Numbered from the stretch's first letter, positions 9,256 through 17,732 are shown. The stretch: 64,000 nucleotides of DNA from Nostoc paludosum FACHB-159 (GCF_014698835.1 NZ_JACJTU010000027.1:1-64000), one strand, 5' to 3'. A program made the numbers and translations. Notes: generated from the letters alone by a model not told the origin.

Positions 9256-9993
9256 TTAACGTCTACTACCGCCACGATGAGGCGTTTCAGTTTCTTCTTG
9301 TTTTGTTTTAAGGGCAAATACTTGTTGATGCTGTGGCTGCTGAATTTTTTGCAGTGCAAATTTGGCACGGGTACGAACTCCGAGATCTGCATCTGTATCT
9401 AACATTTGCTGAAGTCGATCTTTAATACCTGAGGCTCGATCTGGTAAGGTAGTTGCAATCGCCGTTGCTAATGCTTCTAAACTCGTGACTACTGCATAGC
9501 GCACCACCCACTCTGGATCTTCAGAAATTAATAGTAGTGCCTCTATTACCTGAGTCTGCACAGATTCGATTTTCTGTGATGGTAATTGATACCAACGCAA
9601 TGTGCCTAGTCCCCTAGCTGCTGCCCGCCGCACACTCAAGGAAAAATCGGTTTTTGCGGCCTCTAGCAAAGTCTCCAAGCCGCGTAAATCCCCAATTCCC
9701 GCCAAGGCGCGAATTGCCCAGGCTCTAGCGCCATAATTGTAGTCATCAATCAGTTCCAATAGCGGTGCGACTGCGGGTTCTCCGATGGCAATCAATCCAT
9801 CTACCGCCGCCACCGCCGCCCCCGGATTATTGTAGCCCAAAGCTGCAACCAAAGTCGGAACAGATTCTTGTATCCGAGCCGCTGCTAACTCTTGAACTGC
9901 ATCTAACAAGCGATCTGATGAATCTGCTTCTTCCACAGCACGAATCAATATTTGGGCAAGTTCACTGTTATCCATATTAATTTCACGAGTCAT
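9256..9993 (-). CDS. cpcF: Phycocyanobilin lyase subunit CpcF
   Basis: One half of the CpcE/CpcF lyase that attaches phycocyanobilin to Cys84 of alpha-phycocyanin. The 245-residue protein consists of HEAT-like helical repeats (DLRGLETLLEAAKTD, SVRRAAARGLGTLRW, EWVVRYAVVTSLEAL). It is the last gene of the cpc run. A phycoviolobilin isomerase-type PecF is excluded because the NHCQGN motif is missing. The start could be the internal MDNSELAQ six residues in. A strong hairpin separates it from cpcE, so its level may be lower than that of the upstream genes. Confidence 0.9.
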   Translation of the reverse strand: MTREINMDNSELAQILIRAVEEADSSDRLLDAVQELAAARIQESVPTLVAALGYNNPGAAVAAVDGLIAIGEPAVAPLLELIDDYNYGARAWAIRALAGIGDLRGLETLLEAAKTDFSLSVRRAAARGLGTLRWYQLPSQKIESVQTQVIEALLLISEDPEWVVRYAVVTSLEALATAIATTLPDRASGIKDRLQQMLDTDADLGVRTRAKFALQKIQQPQHQQVFALKTKQEETETPHRGGSRR

Positions 9994-10043
9994 TATCAGT
10001 CAGCTAATTGTAGCTTAAGTTATACGTAGTCTGTATTATGTAT

Positions 10044-10082
10044 AAACCCCCTAGCCCAAGTTTGACAATGGGTTGGGGGTTT
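10044..10082 (-). terminator. Hairpin between cpcE and cpcF
   Basis: AAACCCCCTAGCCCA pairs with TGGGTTGGGGGTTT (13-14 bp, one bulge) around a 10-base loop. On the minus strand the stem ends in a T-run. It could act as an attenuator between cpcE and cpcF or as a processing site. Confidence 0.6.
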
Positions 10083-10142
10083 ATATATGGAAAAAATTTG
10101 ATTTTTAAGTATTAATCACAACTCATTTCTAAGGAATTATGA

Positions 10143-10988
10143 CTACAAAAGCGAATCCATCAAATTCATCACTTTAATAGCACCTGCTGATAAACCTCTT
10201 GTTGCTGTATGATTGACTTGATGTTCCAGCAATCCTTTGAGAGAGATGAGTTTGAGGCTATTTTCCGCCAAAGTCTCGGCTATGGCCTCAGCTGCGGGTA
10301 GATAGCCGATGGCTCCCAAGTCTGCTAACACAGCTCGACGCAATTGCAGTTTTTCTCCTGCCAAAGCCTTTACTAACCGTTCTCCATAAACTGGTTCTTG
10401 GGTTAACTGATACATGGCTCGTGCAGCCGCATATTGCACCAGTTCTATGGGATGCTCTAAGAATGGTTTGACCAAAGGAATGGACTCAGTAGCCTGCAAG
10501 CTACCCAAGGCTTCGATAATTGCGTCGTAAGGTTGGGATAAATCTGGTTGCTGTGACTTTAGTTTCTCTCCTTGTAAACCTGCTTTTAATAATTCAATCA
10601 GTGCAGGAATACAAACCGGATCACCTAGCATATCTAAAGATTGGGCTGCTGCTTCCCGGACATAAAAATCTGAGCAGTCTAAACAAGCAATTAAGGGTTT
10701 TACTGCCTGGCTGTCGCCGATTTTCCCTAATGCTCTAGCTGCGTTGCGCCGCAAAGGATATCCGCCTTCTGGCGTTCTATCATCTTCATCCTCTAAGGCT
10801 TTAATTAATCTTGTAACCGCAACTGGTTCGCATATCCGAAACCTACCCAACCACCAAGCGGCATAAAACCGCAAACCCAAATCTGTGCTTTGGAGATTTG
10901 CGATCGCCTGTTCTACTGTTAACTGTTCGCCTCCAGGTGAATCCCCTGGAGGGGATAAATCTTCAAATTTCTGCGGATTAGAATTCAT
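10143..10988 (-). CDS. cpcE: Phycocyanobilin lyase subunit CpcE
   Basis: Partner of CpcF in the heterodimeric E/F-type lyase for alpha-phycocyanin. The 281 residues show the family signatures LRFYAAWWLGRFR near residue 42, YPLRRNAARALGKIGD near 78 and FYVREAAAQSLDMLGD near 110, then further HEAT repeats (LVQYAAARAMYQLTQEP, LQLRRAVLADLGAIGY). The first 20 residues are poorly conserved and include a PPGDSPGG segment. It starts 20 bp after the cpcD stop, in the order found in classical cpc operons. Confidence 0.93.
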   Translation of the reverse strand: MNSNPQKFEDLSPPGDSPGGEQLTVEQAIANLQSTDLGLRFYAAWWLGRFRICEPVAVTRLIKALEDEDDRTPEGGYPLRRNAARALGKIGDSQAVKPLIACLDCSDFYVREAAAQSLDMLGDPVCIPALIELLKAGLQGEKLKSQQPDLSQPYDAIIEALGSLQATESIPLVKPFLEHPIELVQYAAARAMYQLTQEPVYGERLVKALAGEKLQLRRAVLADLGAIGYLPAAEAIAETLAENSLKLISLKGLLEHQVNHTATRGLSAGAIKVMNLMDSLL

Positions 10989-11008
10989 CAGAAGGAAGAT
11001 TTACTCTA

Positions 11009-11245
11009 TTAGCTATCTGTTTTCGGCTCAAAACTTAATGGCTGAATGTTAACTATTCTGCCACCCAAACGAGTAATCCGCTGCATTTCTTGATTCATGC
11101 GATTCTCAGGCACTATGATAAATACACTGCCACTAGAACGAATCGGATAGCTAATTTTTTCGGTTTCTTCACTTTGGCGCAAACCAACTACTTCATAGCG
11201 GAAGTAGCGACTACTAGTTCTACCACCAATAAATTGTCCAACCAT
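11009..11245 (-). CDS. cpcD: Phycobilisome rod-capping small linker CpcD
   Basis: A 78-residue linker that caps the distal end of phycocyanin rods. The single CpcD domain is visible: RYFRYEVVGLRQ near residue 13, then SVFIIVPENRMNQEMQRI and GGRIVNIQPL. Similar domains end both upstream rod linkers. The length is normal for CpcD. It is transcribed with cpcE downstream, and repeats separate it from the linker gene upstream. Confidence 0.93.
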   Translation of the reverse strand: MVGQFIGGRTSSRYFRYEVVGLRQSEETEKISYPIRSSGSVFIIVPENRMNQEMQRITRLGGRIVNIQPLSFEPKTDS

Positions 11246-11317
11246 AAATCAATCCAAAATTTATTTCAAAATTTATTTTTTATTAGTCATTTGTCTTTTA
11301 TTAGTTAACAGACGCGA

Positions 11318-11410
11318 TTAATCGCGTCTCTACTAATAACTATTGTACAGACAAGGGTTAATCGCGTCTCTACTAATGACTATTGTACAGACAAGGGTTA
11401 ATCGCGTAAT
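11318..11410. repeat. 40-bp tandem repeat inside the cpc operon
   Basis: About 2.3 copies of a 40-base unit beginning TTAATCGCGTCTCTACTAAT and ending CAGACAAGGG lie between cpcD and the linker gene. The first copy is part of the palindrome AGACGCGATTAATCGCGTCT. Similar TAGAGACG palindromes are seen at 18680 and 37415. Confidence 0.75.
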
Positions 11411-11421
11411 GACTAATGGCT

Positions 11422-12291
11422 CTAAAGTGGCTTGACGCTGGCGATTTTACCACCTTGTTTTACCACTCTTTGGAAGTAGCTAGATAGCTCTTCGTAAGGT
11501 ATGATTACGGCTTGATTAACACGACGTGTCTTAGGATATCCCGCTCCAAAAACGCCTGCTACTTCAATGCGGTAGAGTCTGCCTTCTTTACCAAAAGTTC
11601 CTGCGCCACCAAAAGTGCTGTTGGGGGTAACGCCTTTGGCAGAAGCAACATAGGCAAAGCCTGAGGGGCCACCGGAGGGAGGAATCACAGCTGATGCAGC
11701 ATTACGACCTAATTCGCTAGCCAAACGGGAAGACTTACCTTTGAGTTGGGAGCGATCGCTACTAGCATACCCGCGATAAAGTTGGAATAGGCGGCTAAAT
11801 CCGACAGTTTTCTGCCCAGTTTGAGTTTCAAAACCGCGATAGTAAGGCACTATATTTTCCCCAAAGTTGGCTTGATACTCTGGCGAATCAATATAGGAAT
11901 CAATGTCGGCATCGTAACCTTTATTTTGGTACAAGTCTAAGTGATAAACCACATCAGACTCATCGTAAGGAGCACGACCCAACAAATGTTTGTAGTTCAG
12001 TTCAATGACGCGAGTTTGGAAATTGTCGTAGAAAAATTTCTTTTTGTACAGTTCTGATTTAGCTACTTGACGCACAAACTCTTGGACGGTGATTTTGCCA
12101 TCGCGCAAAATAGATTCGGCACTGATGAGGCGGTCAGCTGCCAATATGTAGTCATTGCCCAATAACTGACGATAGACGGCAGAAATTACTCTTTGTATGT
12201 CTTCTTTAGTTGCATTTGGACGCAATTCTACAGGAGCGCTATCGATAAAAGGTTCTGCCCCTAGACGGGACGCTGCTGTTGTAATTGTCAT
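11422..12291 (-). CDS. cpcC: Phycocyanin-associated rod linker (second copy, CpcC/CpcI type)
   Basis: A 289-residue rod linker that joins phycocyanin hexamers. The N-terminal Pfam-type linker domain (residues about 15-160) has YRQLLGNDY, ELNYKHLLGRAPYDESD, IDSYIDSPEY and FGENIVPYYRG. A CpcD domain ends it (LYRIEVAG to GGKIASVKPL). The start is set at MTITTAASRLG because that is the usual linker beginning and a good AAGGAG site precedes it. Two consecutive full-length rod linkers followed by cpcD resemble the cpcH-cpcI-cpcD order of inducible phycocyanin operons; calling it CpcI rather than CpcC is inference. Confidence 0.9.
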   Translation of the reverse strand: MTITTAASRLGAEPFIDSAPVELRPNATKEDIQRVISAVYRQLLGNDYILAADRLISAESILRDGKITVQEFVRQVAKSELYKKKFFYDNFQTRVIELNYKHLLGRAPYDESDVVYHLDLYQNKGYDADIDSYIDSPEYQANFGENIVPYYRGFETQTGQKTVGFSRLFQLYRGYASSDRSQLKGKSSRLASELGRNAASAVIPPSGGPSGFAYVASAKGVTPNSTFGGAGTFGKEGRLYRIEVAGVFGAGYPKTRRVNQAVIIPYEELSSYFQRVVKQGGKIASVKPL

Positions 12292-12415
12292 CTTCAAAAT
12301 TCTCCTTGAGTAATACCTAATTCGCATTAGTTAGGGGAGTAAACAATAGGGAATGGAGAGTAATCAAATTCCCTAACTACTCCCTACTCCCTATTCCCCT
12401 AACCCTATTCCTAAC

Positions 12416-13228
12416 TTACACAGCTGTGAGGCTAATCACTTTACTGCCTTTACGATTGAGTTGCTGCAACTTACTAGAAAGTTGTTCGTAGGGAACTATC
12501 AACTCGGCAGTACCACGCCGTACTACAGTTGAATTGGGAGAAGCTGCTTGTAGGAATCTAATCCGGTATGCTTCTCCACGACTACCTGTAGACAGACCAG
12601 TTAAGGCTCCTGAAGATACTGGGTAGATGGGTGAAGCCAGATTCTTAGCTATTTCCCAGGTTAGCTTTCCTTGTTTTGTCCCTTGAGCGCGATCGCTATT
12701 CGCATAACCCCGATACAATTGAAACAGCCGGCCATAGCCAACGTTTTTCTTTCCTACTTGGCTTTTAAAGCCTCGGTAGTAGGGCACAACATTTTCACCA
12801 AAGTTCTCTTGATATTCTGATGAGTCAATATAAGAATTTATTTCCGCTTCGTAGCCCTTTGAGTTGTATAACTCAACATGGTAGGAAATTTCCGACTCAT
12901 CTTCCGGCGCACGACCTAATAAATGCTTATAATTCAACTCGATAAATCGAGTTTGTGAGTTGGAGTGGAAAAACTTCTCACGATAGAGTTCTGATTGAGC
13001 AATGGCTGATACAAAACCACGGACTGAAATTGTACCCTGCTGTAGCAATGATTCAGCACTTTCTAAACGCTCGCCTTCCAGTAGATATGCATTACCCAAT
13101 ACTTGACGGTAAGCTGCTCGAATCACCACTGCCACATCTGCTTCTGTTCTATCAGGACGTAGTTCTACTACTCCTGAGCTTTCAAATGGCTCAATTCCTA
13201 GTCTTGCTGCTTGTCCCAAAGCCGCCAT
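12416..13228 (-). CDS. cpcC: Phycocyanin-associated rod linker (first copy, CpcC/CpcH type)
   Basis: A 270-residue rod linker with the same plan as the gene that follows it. The linker domain contains YRQVLGNAYLLEGERLES, ELNYKHLLGRAPEDESE and YIDSSEYQENFGENVVPYY. The CpcD domain runs from YRIRFLQ to GSKVISLTAV. The start MAALGQAARLG has AGGAGG six bases upstream, which outweighs the longer frame beginning nine codons earlier. The two linkers differ enough to be specialised for different rod positions. Confidence 0.91.
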   Translation of the reverse strand: MAALGQAARLGIEPFESSGVVELRPDRTEADVAVVIRAAYRQVLGNAYLLEGERLESAESLLQQGTISVRGFVSAIAQSELYREKFFHSNSQTRFIELNYKHLLGRAPEDESEISYHVELYNSKGYEAEINSYIDSSEYQENFGENVVPYYRGFKSQVGKKNVGYGRLFQLYRGYANSDRAQGTKQGKLTWEIAKNLASPIYPVSSGALTGLSTGSRGEAYRIRFLQAASPNSTVVRRGTAELIVPYEQLSSKLQQLNRKGSKVISLTAV

Positions 13229-13292
13229 CTTTAACCTCCTCAGTTTTAAGTACAAAACTGAAAACTTTTTAGAAAGTTTTTTTTAATCTTTT

Positions 13293-13397
13293 ATAGCGGT
13301 TGAACCATAGTTTAGGACATCAGCTTACAGTTAAACTCAGAATTCAAGAGCTTTCGCAAGCTTGTTGCCTATTGCCTATTGCCTGTTCCCTGCTATA
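13293..13397. mobile_element. TATAGC-ended repeat, family 3 copy 1
   Basis: Starts TATAGCGGTTGAACCATAGT and ends TGCCTGTTCCCTGCTATA, with CAATAGG-type heptamers inside. An inverted relative lies at 18566-18665 and a shorter one at 35291-35375. The element sits between the cpcA hairpin and the first linker gene, so the operon transcript must cross it. Confidence 0.6.
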
Positions 13398-13419
13398 ACT
13401 GTCTTTTGAAAATAAAACT

Positions 13420-13481
13420 GCCCGGAGAGGTAAGCAACTCATAGAACTTACTTGTCATAAGAGCTGATTTCCTCTCCGGGC
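13420..13481 (-). terminator. Hairpin after cpcA, probable attenuator
   Basis: GCCCGGAGAGG and CCTCTCCGGGC form a perfect 11-bp stem around a 40-base loop, starting about 12 bases after the cpcA stop. On the minus strand it is followed by AGTTTTATTTTC. Such hairpins after cpcA are known to keep subunit mRNA far above linker mRNA; that role here is inferred. Confidence 0.75.
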
Positions 13482-13493
13482 TAAAGCAACACT

Positions 13494-13985
13494 CTAGCTC
13501 AGAGTATTAATTACGTAGTCGATGTAGGAATTTGCTTCAACAGCTGGGTCGCCGCTCAAACCGTGGTTAGCTTTGATGTACTTGAGAGCTTCAATGTACC
13601 AGCTAGGAGACAAATCGAATGTTTTGTTGATTTCAGCTAAGCCAGAAATCAAGAAATCATCCAATGGGCCTGTGCCACCAACAACTAAAGCGTAGGTGAT
13701 AATCCGCAAGTAGTAGCCGATATCGCGTACACACTTAGCTTTACCGCGTTGGTCGTGCGCGAAGTTGGGGCCTTGTTGTTGGGTGGTGTAGGGGAACTTG
13801 TTGTAAACAGCTTGAGCAGCACCTTCTGTCAAGCGTGAGGCATTTGCACTCAAGGATTTTGCTGCTTGCAAGCTAGCAGGCGCTTGGCGAAAACGACCAA
13901 AAGCTACTTGAAGTTCGGTGCTGCTGAGGTAGCGACCTTGAGAATCAGCCGCTGAAATTGCTTCGGTTAGAGGTGTTTTTGTCAT
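13494..13985 (-). CDS. cpcA: Phycocyanin alpha subunit
   Basis: The 163-residue alpha chain of phycocyanin. The bilin-binding Cys84 lies in KAKCVRDIGYYLRI, and GGTGPLDDF, DLSPSWYIEALKYIK and NSYIDYVINTLS are typical CpcA stretches. It resembles CpcA more than PecA (INKTFDLSPSWY, not the PecA pattern). It is nevertheless more diverged than usual in the region from residue 28 to 58 (AFGRFRQAPASLQAAKS). It follows cpcB by 88 bp, and the CpcE/CpcF lyase genes that serve it are in the same run. Confidence 0.93.
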   Translation of the reverse strand: MTKTPLTEAISAADSQGRYLSSTELQVAFGRFRQAPASLQAAKSLSANASRLTEGAAQAVYNKFPYTTQQQGPNFAHDQRGKAKCVRDIGYYLRIITYALVVGGTGPLDDFLISGLAEINKTFDLSPSWYIEALKYIKANHGLSGDPAVEANSYIDYVINTLS

Positions 13986-14073
13986 TTTTGGTACTTCCCT
14001 TTAACAAACTTTTCGTTGAAATTTTGTTTTGTCTTGCGGACAATTATTTCACCCAATAGCAGCGGTGCTTGGA

Positions 14074-14595
14074 TTAAGCAACAGCAGCAGCGGCGCGATC
14101 GAAGTAGCTAGCGATTTCAGCTGCTAAAGCGCTGCAATCTCCTCTGGTGATGCCATTTGGATCGTTAACAATCTTTAAGGAAGCATCTTTGAGCTTTTGA
14201 ATACCAACAGCAACGGAAGCTCCAGGAGTTCCCAATGCTAAGTAGGTTTCGCGTAAGCCATTGAGGGCGCGATCGTCTAATACGCTAGAGTCACCAGCAA
14301 AAACTGCATAAGTAACATAGCGGAGGATGATGTCTAAGTCGCGGATACAAGCAGCAGCGCGACGGCTGGTGTAAGCATTACCACCAGGAGCGATCAATTG
14401 AGGTTGTTCTGCCCACAGATCGCGTACCGCAGCAGCAACAATAGCAGACGCATTGCTGGTAATGCGGTTAACTGCATCTGCACGCTTGTTACCATCTTTG
14501 ACTAGTTCGCTCAAAGCATCCAATTGTGCATCGGTGAGATATTCCCCACGTGTATCGGCTTGGGAAACTACTTTTGCAAATGCATCTAAAACCAT
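14074..14595 (-). CDS. cpcB: Phycocyanin beta subunit
   Basis: The 173-residue beta chain. Both bilin cysteines are kept: Cys82/84 in RAAACIRDLDII and Cys153/155 in GITRGDCSAL, and the Asn72 region APGGNAYTSRR is intact. Length and the ending IASYFDRAAAAVA fit CpcB/PecB and exclude CpeB, which carries an insertion near its C-terminus. Several nearly invariant positions are changed: RRMAAC has become RRAAAC, and DDRCLNG has become DDRALNG. It is the first gene of the operon; a long upstream region probably holds its promoter. Confidence 0.92.
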   Translation of the reverse strand: MVLDAFAKVVSQADTRGEYLTDAQLDALSELVKDGNKRADAVNRITSNASAIVAAAVRDLWAEQPQLIAPGGNAYTSRRAAACIRDLDIILRYVTYAVFAGDSSVLDDRALNGLRETYLALGTPGASVAVGIQKLKDASLKIVNDPNGITRGDCSALAAEIASYFDRAAAAVA

Positions 14596-15061
14596 TGCGT
14601 TAAACTCCTAATTGGCTTGGTTAAGAATTATTTGATGTCAAAACTGAATGGTTCAGTTTTTCTTTTCTTGATGTCAGATGTCTGACCATCTTTAATGAAA
14701 GGTTCACAACGGACATCCAAGGTATAAGTCTACGACCTCTAGGGTTTCGGATTAAAACTTTTGTTACAAAACTTCATCTTAATATGAGAGACCAGAAAAC
14801 CCGCTAGATTCAGCACCCCATCAACCTTGTACTGTTATTTTGCCTTTCAAATTATTTTTATACTATGATGATGCCTTTTGTTTTATTAAAAATTATTATG
14901 TTACCTTGTCTTTTTGTTAATTTAACTTAACAAAAACATTCATTTAAGTAATAATACGATTTCCAAATTAAATACCACTACCAATATTTTTTCAGCCCAT
15001 AGCAATAGTCTTCGCCGACATACAGATTCGCCGAAGCTCGTTTTATTGGTTTTATGTTTAC
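14596..15061. other. Long upstream region of cpcB
   Basis: 466 bp with no gene. It contains a perfect 10-bp inverted repeat at 14911-14936 (separate entry). The first 150 bases upstream of the cpcB start are transcribed leader in most cpc operons; no promoter hexamers are confidently assigned here. Confidence 0.5.
14911..14936. promoter_or_regulatory. Candidate operator upstream of cpcB
   Basis: TTTTTGTTAA, six bases, then TTAACAAAAA is a perfect inverted repeat about 320 bp before the cpcB start. The 14-mer ATTTAACTTAACAA (14920-14933) within it recurs upstream of cpeC at 21029-21042. Half-sites contain TTGTTA, as in the L-box of RcaC-type light regulators, but the direct-repeat spacing of an L-box is not met. 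Confidence 0.35.
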
Positions 15062-15805
15062 TTAGGCGAGTAGTAATTTTCTCTCTAAATCAAATAAAAA
15101 GCCATGAATATACTCCTCAGTCCATTCATCCCCATAGAACCGCTTGAACATTCCTCGTGCAGGGTCTTTTTCGGCTCGATATCGTAGGTATCGCAGTTGT
15201 GCTTGTTCGATATCTGCTAGGCTTTGGGAATCAGTTACGGGTTCTGCTTGCTCTACAAAATCGAGGTAAGCTTTGAGATAGTCTTTAAAGGCAGCAAATA
15301 CTTGATTTTCCACCACGACAGTTTCCTGGGGACGAGTCCACACAAAAGCAGGAGAAAAGAAGGGTCGTGCTTCTTCTGGAAAATCGCCACCCCAGCTCAG
15401 GTGCTGTTGATGGGCATGGAAGATAGGTAGGATGGGTTGGGTATACTTTGCCTGATATGCTGGATCGTCTCGGAATAAGGGTTGCATATCCAAGGCGATG
15501 AGGTGTCCTCCTGGTAATGTCACCAAATCAGCCCCAAAGAAGGGTAAGTCATAGTTAAGGTGTGGAAAAATCACGAAATTTAGTACTTGGAGGGAATTAC
15601 CGCCTTGTACGTGTGCTGCTCTAATTTGCCGTAGTTTTGTCGTTTGAAAGGCATAACTAGTGGTGAGAACCTCTTGTTGGTTCTTGCCTTTACCCACGGT
15701 AGCAACCTTAGATTCAAATCCTTCTGGAATAGGATATGGTTGCAAATCTAAACGCGATCGCATGTAGGCGATCGCATAATCGAGAAATGGCTGATAAAGT
15801 GTCAT
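15062..15805 (-). CDS. pebB: Phycoerythrobilin:ferredoxin oxidoreductase PebB
   Basis: Reduces 15,16-dihydrobiliverdin to 3Z-phycoerythrobilin with ferredoxin as electron donor. The 247-residue protein shows the PebB pattern: LNFVIFPHLNYDLPFFGADL, TLPGGHLIALDMQPLF, PEEARPFFSPAFVWTR, YRAEKDPARGMFKRFYGDEW and YIHGFLFDLE. The start is MTLYQPFLDYA at 15805; the longer frame upstream only translates intergenic heptamers and has no homology-like character. PebA lies just upstream on the same strand, the normal pebAB order. Confidence 0.95.
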   Translation of the reverse strand: MTLYQPFLDYAIAYMRSRLDLQPYPIPEGFESKVATVGKGKNQQEVLTTSYAFQTTKLRQIRAAHVQGGNSLQVLNFVIFPHLNYDLPFFGADLVTLPGGHLIALDMQPLFRDDPAYQAKYTQPILPIFHAHQQHLSWGGDFPEEARPFFSPAFVWTRPQETVVVENQVFAAFKDYLKAYLDFVEQAEPVTDSQSLADIEQAQLRYLRYRAEKDPARGMFKRFYGDEWTEEYIHGFLFDLERKLLLA

Positions 15806-15825
15806 TTGATGTATAAATATAAATT

Positions 15826-15858
15826 TTGGGCATTGGGCATTGGGCATTGGGCATTGGA
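15826..15858. repeat. GGGCATT heptamer tandem repeat between pebA and pebB
   Basis: About four copies of GGGCATT, followed by a run with repeated TCTCCCCA. The repeats separate pebA from pebB by about 160 bp, a wider gap than the usual tight pebAB spacing. Confidence 0.75.
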
Positions 15859-15962
15859 AGTGTGGCCAGATGGGGTGGTGGGGTGAATCTCTCTCCCCAT
15901 CTCCCCATCTCCTCATCTCCCCAGTACCTAGTACCCACTCCCCAGTCCCCAGTCACCTTTCG

Positions 15963-16691
15963 TCATCTTCTGCTGATTGCTAAAGGCACAGCATCTTCAA
16001 ATAAGAACTCGTGGAGAAAGCGTTCTGCCCATTCATGACCAAAGTAACTGCTAAATAGACCAGATGCTGGATCGCGGTCTGCACTATATTGGTCATAGTC
16101 TTTTTGAGCTTTGACAATCCGCTGGATATCTTCTGGATCTTCGAGCGGTTCAGCTTTTGCTAACATTTGCCAATACAAGTTTAAGTAATCCTGAAACGCT
16201 TCAAAAACTCGCGTTGCTACTGTTTGAGGATCTGTTTTGGCAAATAATAAGTACTTAGAAAAGTACTGATTAGCATCGTAAAATTTCATTTCTAAGTTTT
16301 GCGACAGATCCGGGTATTTTTCATGCAGAGATTTCAGCGGCAGTATGTATTTTTTCTGATAATCTTCATCTTGAAATAAAGGCTGAAAGTCAAGAACGAT
16401 CAGGTTCTTAATTTTACCAAAGGATAAGAAATCAATCCCTAATAAAGGTAAATCGTAGTGATGGCTGGGATAAATCACGCTGTTAAAAATTTGGGCGCTC
16501 TCCCCGGCATCAATATAGGTATAGCGAATTTTTCGCAACTCTTGACATTGGTGACACCAACTACGTATGGTTGCTGGGTTTCTGCCGCGATCGCTAACTT
16601 TGAATTCCAAACCAGGGGGAATGTCCCTACTTTGTAAATCAAACCGTTCAAATAGCTCTTTTTCTAAAAATTCCAAGAAAGGCTTATACAT
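15963..16691 (-). CDS. pebA: 15,16-dihydrobiliverdin:ferredoxin oxidoreductase PebA
   Basis: Carries out the first two-electron reduction, biliverdin IXalpha to 15,16-dihydrobiliverdin, and passes the product to PebB. The 242-residue protein has the PebA signatures IRSWCHQCQELRKIRYTYID, YDLPLLGIDFLSFGK, VLDFQPLFQD, FYDANQYFSKYLLFA and YSADRDPASGLFSSYFGHEW. The start MYKPFLEFLEK at 16691 is used; the extra upstream 34 codons cross repeat sequence. Its presence shows that the organism makes phycoerythrobilin. Confidence 0.95.
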   Translation of the reverse strand: MYKPFLEFLEKELFERFDLQSRDIPPGLEFKVSDRGRNPATIRSWCHQCQELRKIRYTYIDAGESAQIFNSVIYPSHHYDLPLLGIDFLSFGKIKNLIVLDFQPLFQDEDYQKKYILPLKSLHEKYPDLSQNLEMKFYDANQYFSKYLLFAKTDPQTVATRVFEAFQDYLNLYWQMLAKAEPLEDPEDIQRIVKAQKDYDQYSADRDPASGLFSSYFGHEWAERFLHEFLFEDAVPLAISRR

Positions 16692-16786
16692 ACAGCATGA
16701 CTCATTAACCCTTGCATGAAAATAAAGTATGTCGATCGTGCACGTCTCATTTCTTAGAAACAAAGCAACATTCCTTAATGGGGAAT

Positions 16787-16880
16787 GGGGCATTGGGCAT
16801 TGGGCATAGGAAGTTAGGAGTTAGGAGTTAAGAATTATTCTCCTTGTCCCTTCATCTCTCTATGCCCCATGCCCCATGCC
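16787..16880. repeat. Paired heptamer repeats between pebA and the lyase gene
   Basis: GGGCATTGGGCATTGGGCAT at 16787-16806 and its near complement CCCCATGCCCCATGCCC at 16865-16880 form an inverted pair around about 60 bases. Such pairs could fold in RNA between the two genes. Confidence 0.6.
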
Positions 16881-17438
16881 CTATCCCCTAGCCTGATTTT
16901 GAGCGATCATTTGCTCTAGCACTTGTTGGGAAACACAACGACGCTCAGAACAATAAGTCATTAAGTTGATTCCGTTCATCATTCGCACGGTACTAACTCT
17001 GACACGAAAATCATCCGTCACAAACCAACAACGTTCTTGTCCTTGGTTGTTGTCATAATCAGTGTTAATGGTCAGCACTCCATCATGAGCAAATCGATAT
17101 CGGCTGACAACCGGAATGCTCTCTACATAGCCTTGGTTGCGGATTAATTTCCCAGAAAGCCTCGTTTCATCGTCGGGAATGTCAACCAAAATAGCAGCAT
17201 TGTCGGTATTGGGCGGCCTCGTGTCTAGGTTAGCCTGCCATGCAAAGCTAGCACCCCCGGTTGCTTTATCTGGCTCTATTCCTTGTGCTTTACAGACTTC
17301 TTGGACTTTGGGATCGTCTTTTTCTATGACTGTAATGATTAAATTCGACTCACCCGACTCATCTGCGGCTGAGTCAAAGTGATGAACTGAACGCTCTGTA
17401 AACCACGTGCCTTCACTTTTACGGAAGAAGTCAATCAT
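16881..17438 (-). CDS. Phycobiliprotein lyase, CpcS/CpeS (S/U-type) family
   Basis: A lipocalin-like lyase of about 185 residues that loads bilins on the central Cys of phycobiliproteins. It has the family opening MIDFFRKSEGTWFTERSVHH, then GKLIRNQGYVESIPVVSRY, LTINTDYDNNQGQERCWF and FRVRVSTVRMMNG. The sequence leans to the U-type rather than the canonical S-type; U proteins often need an S partner, which is present at 23077. The start MIDFF is preferred over an ATG eight codons earlier. It lies upstream of pebA on the same strand. Confidence 0.88.
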   Translation of the reverse strand: MIDFFRKSEGTWFTERSVHHFDSAADESGESNLIITVIEKDDPKVQEVCKAQGIEPDKATGGASFAWQANLDTRPPNTDNAAILVDIPDDETRLSGKLIRNQGYVESIPVVSRYRFAHDGVLTINTDYDNNQGQERCWFVTDDFRVRVSTVRMMNGINLMTYCSERRCVSQQVLEQMIAQNQARG

Positions 17439-17732
17439 TGACAAAGGTGGTATTATATGCATCTATGTGGAAGCCTCTTTTTTAAAACAATACTTTACGA
17501 CAAAATCTTGTTTGTAATCCTACCCGCCAATATCTGATGCAGACAAGCAATGTGCAATAGGCATCAGAATTTTTGACGAATGATTTTAGGACTTTTGTAC
17601 TACTTTTTTGTATTATTTGTATTAATTATTTTGTTCTTATCTAAAATTTACAGATGACAGGTTGCATTTTATCTTTTTTGGTTCCTTGAGTGAAAGAATT
17701 ATTTCAATAGCTATTGTTAGTTTCATATCCTA

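Noticed and set aside
9256..14595. The cpc operon being a phycoerythrocyanin (pec) operon
   Set aside because: The alpha chain follows CpcA, both linkers are CpcC-like, and CpcF lacks the PecF motif NHCQGN.
14074..14595. The beta subunit as phycoerythrin CpeB
   Set aside because: Length 173 and the GITRGDCSAL-DRAAAAVA ending fit CpcB; the CpeB insertion with extra bilin Cys is absent.
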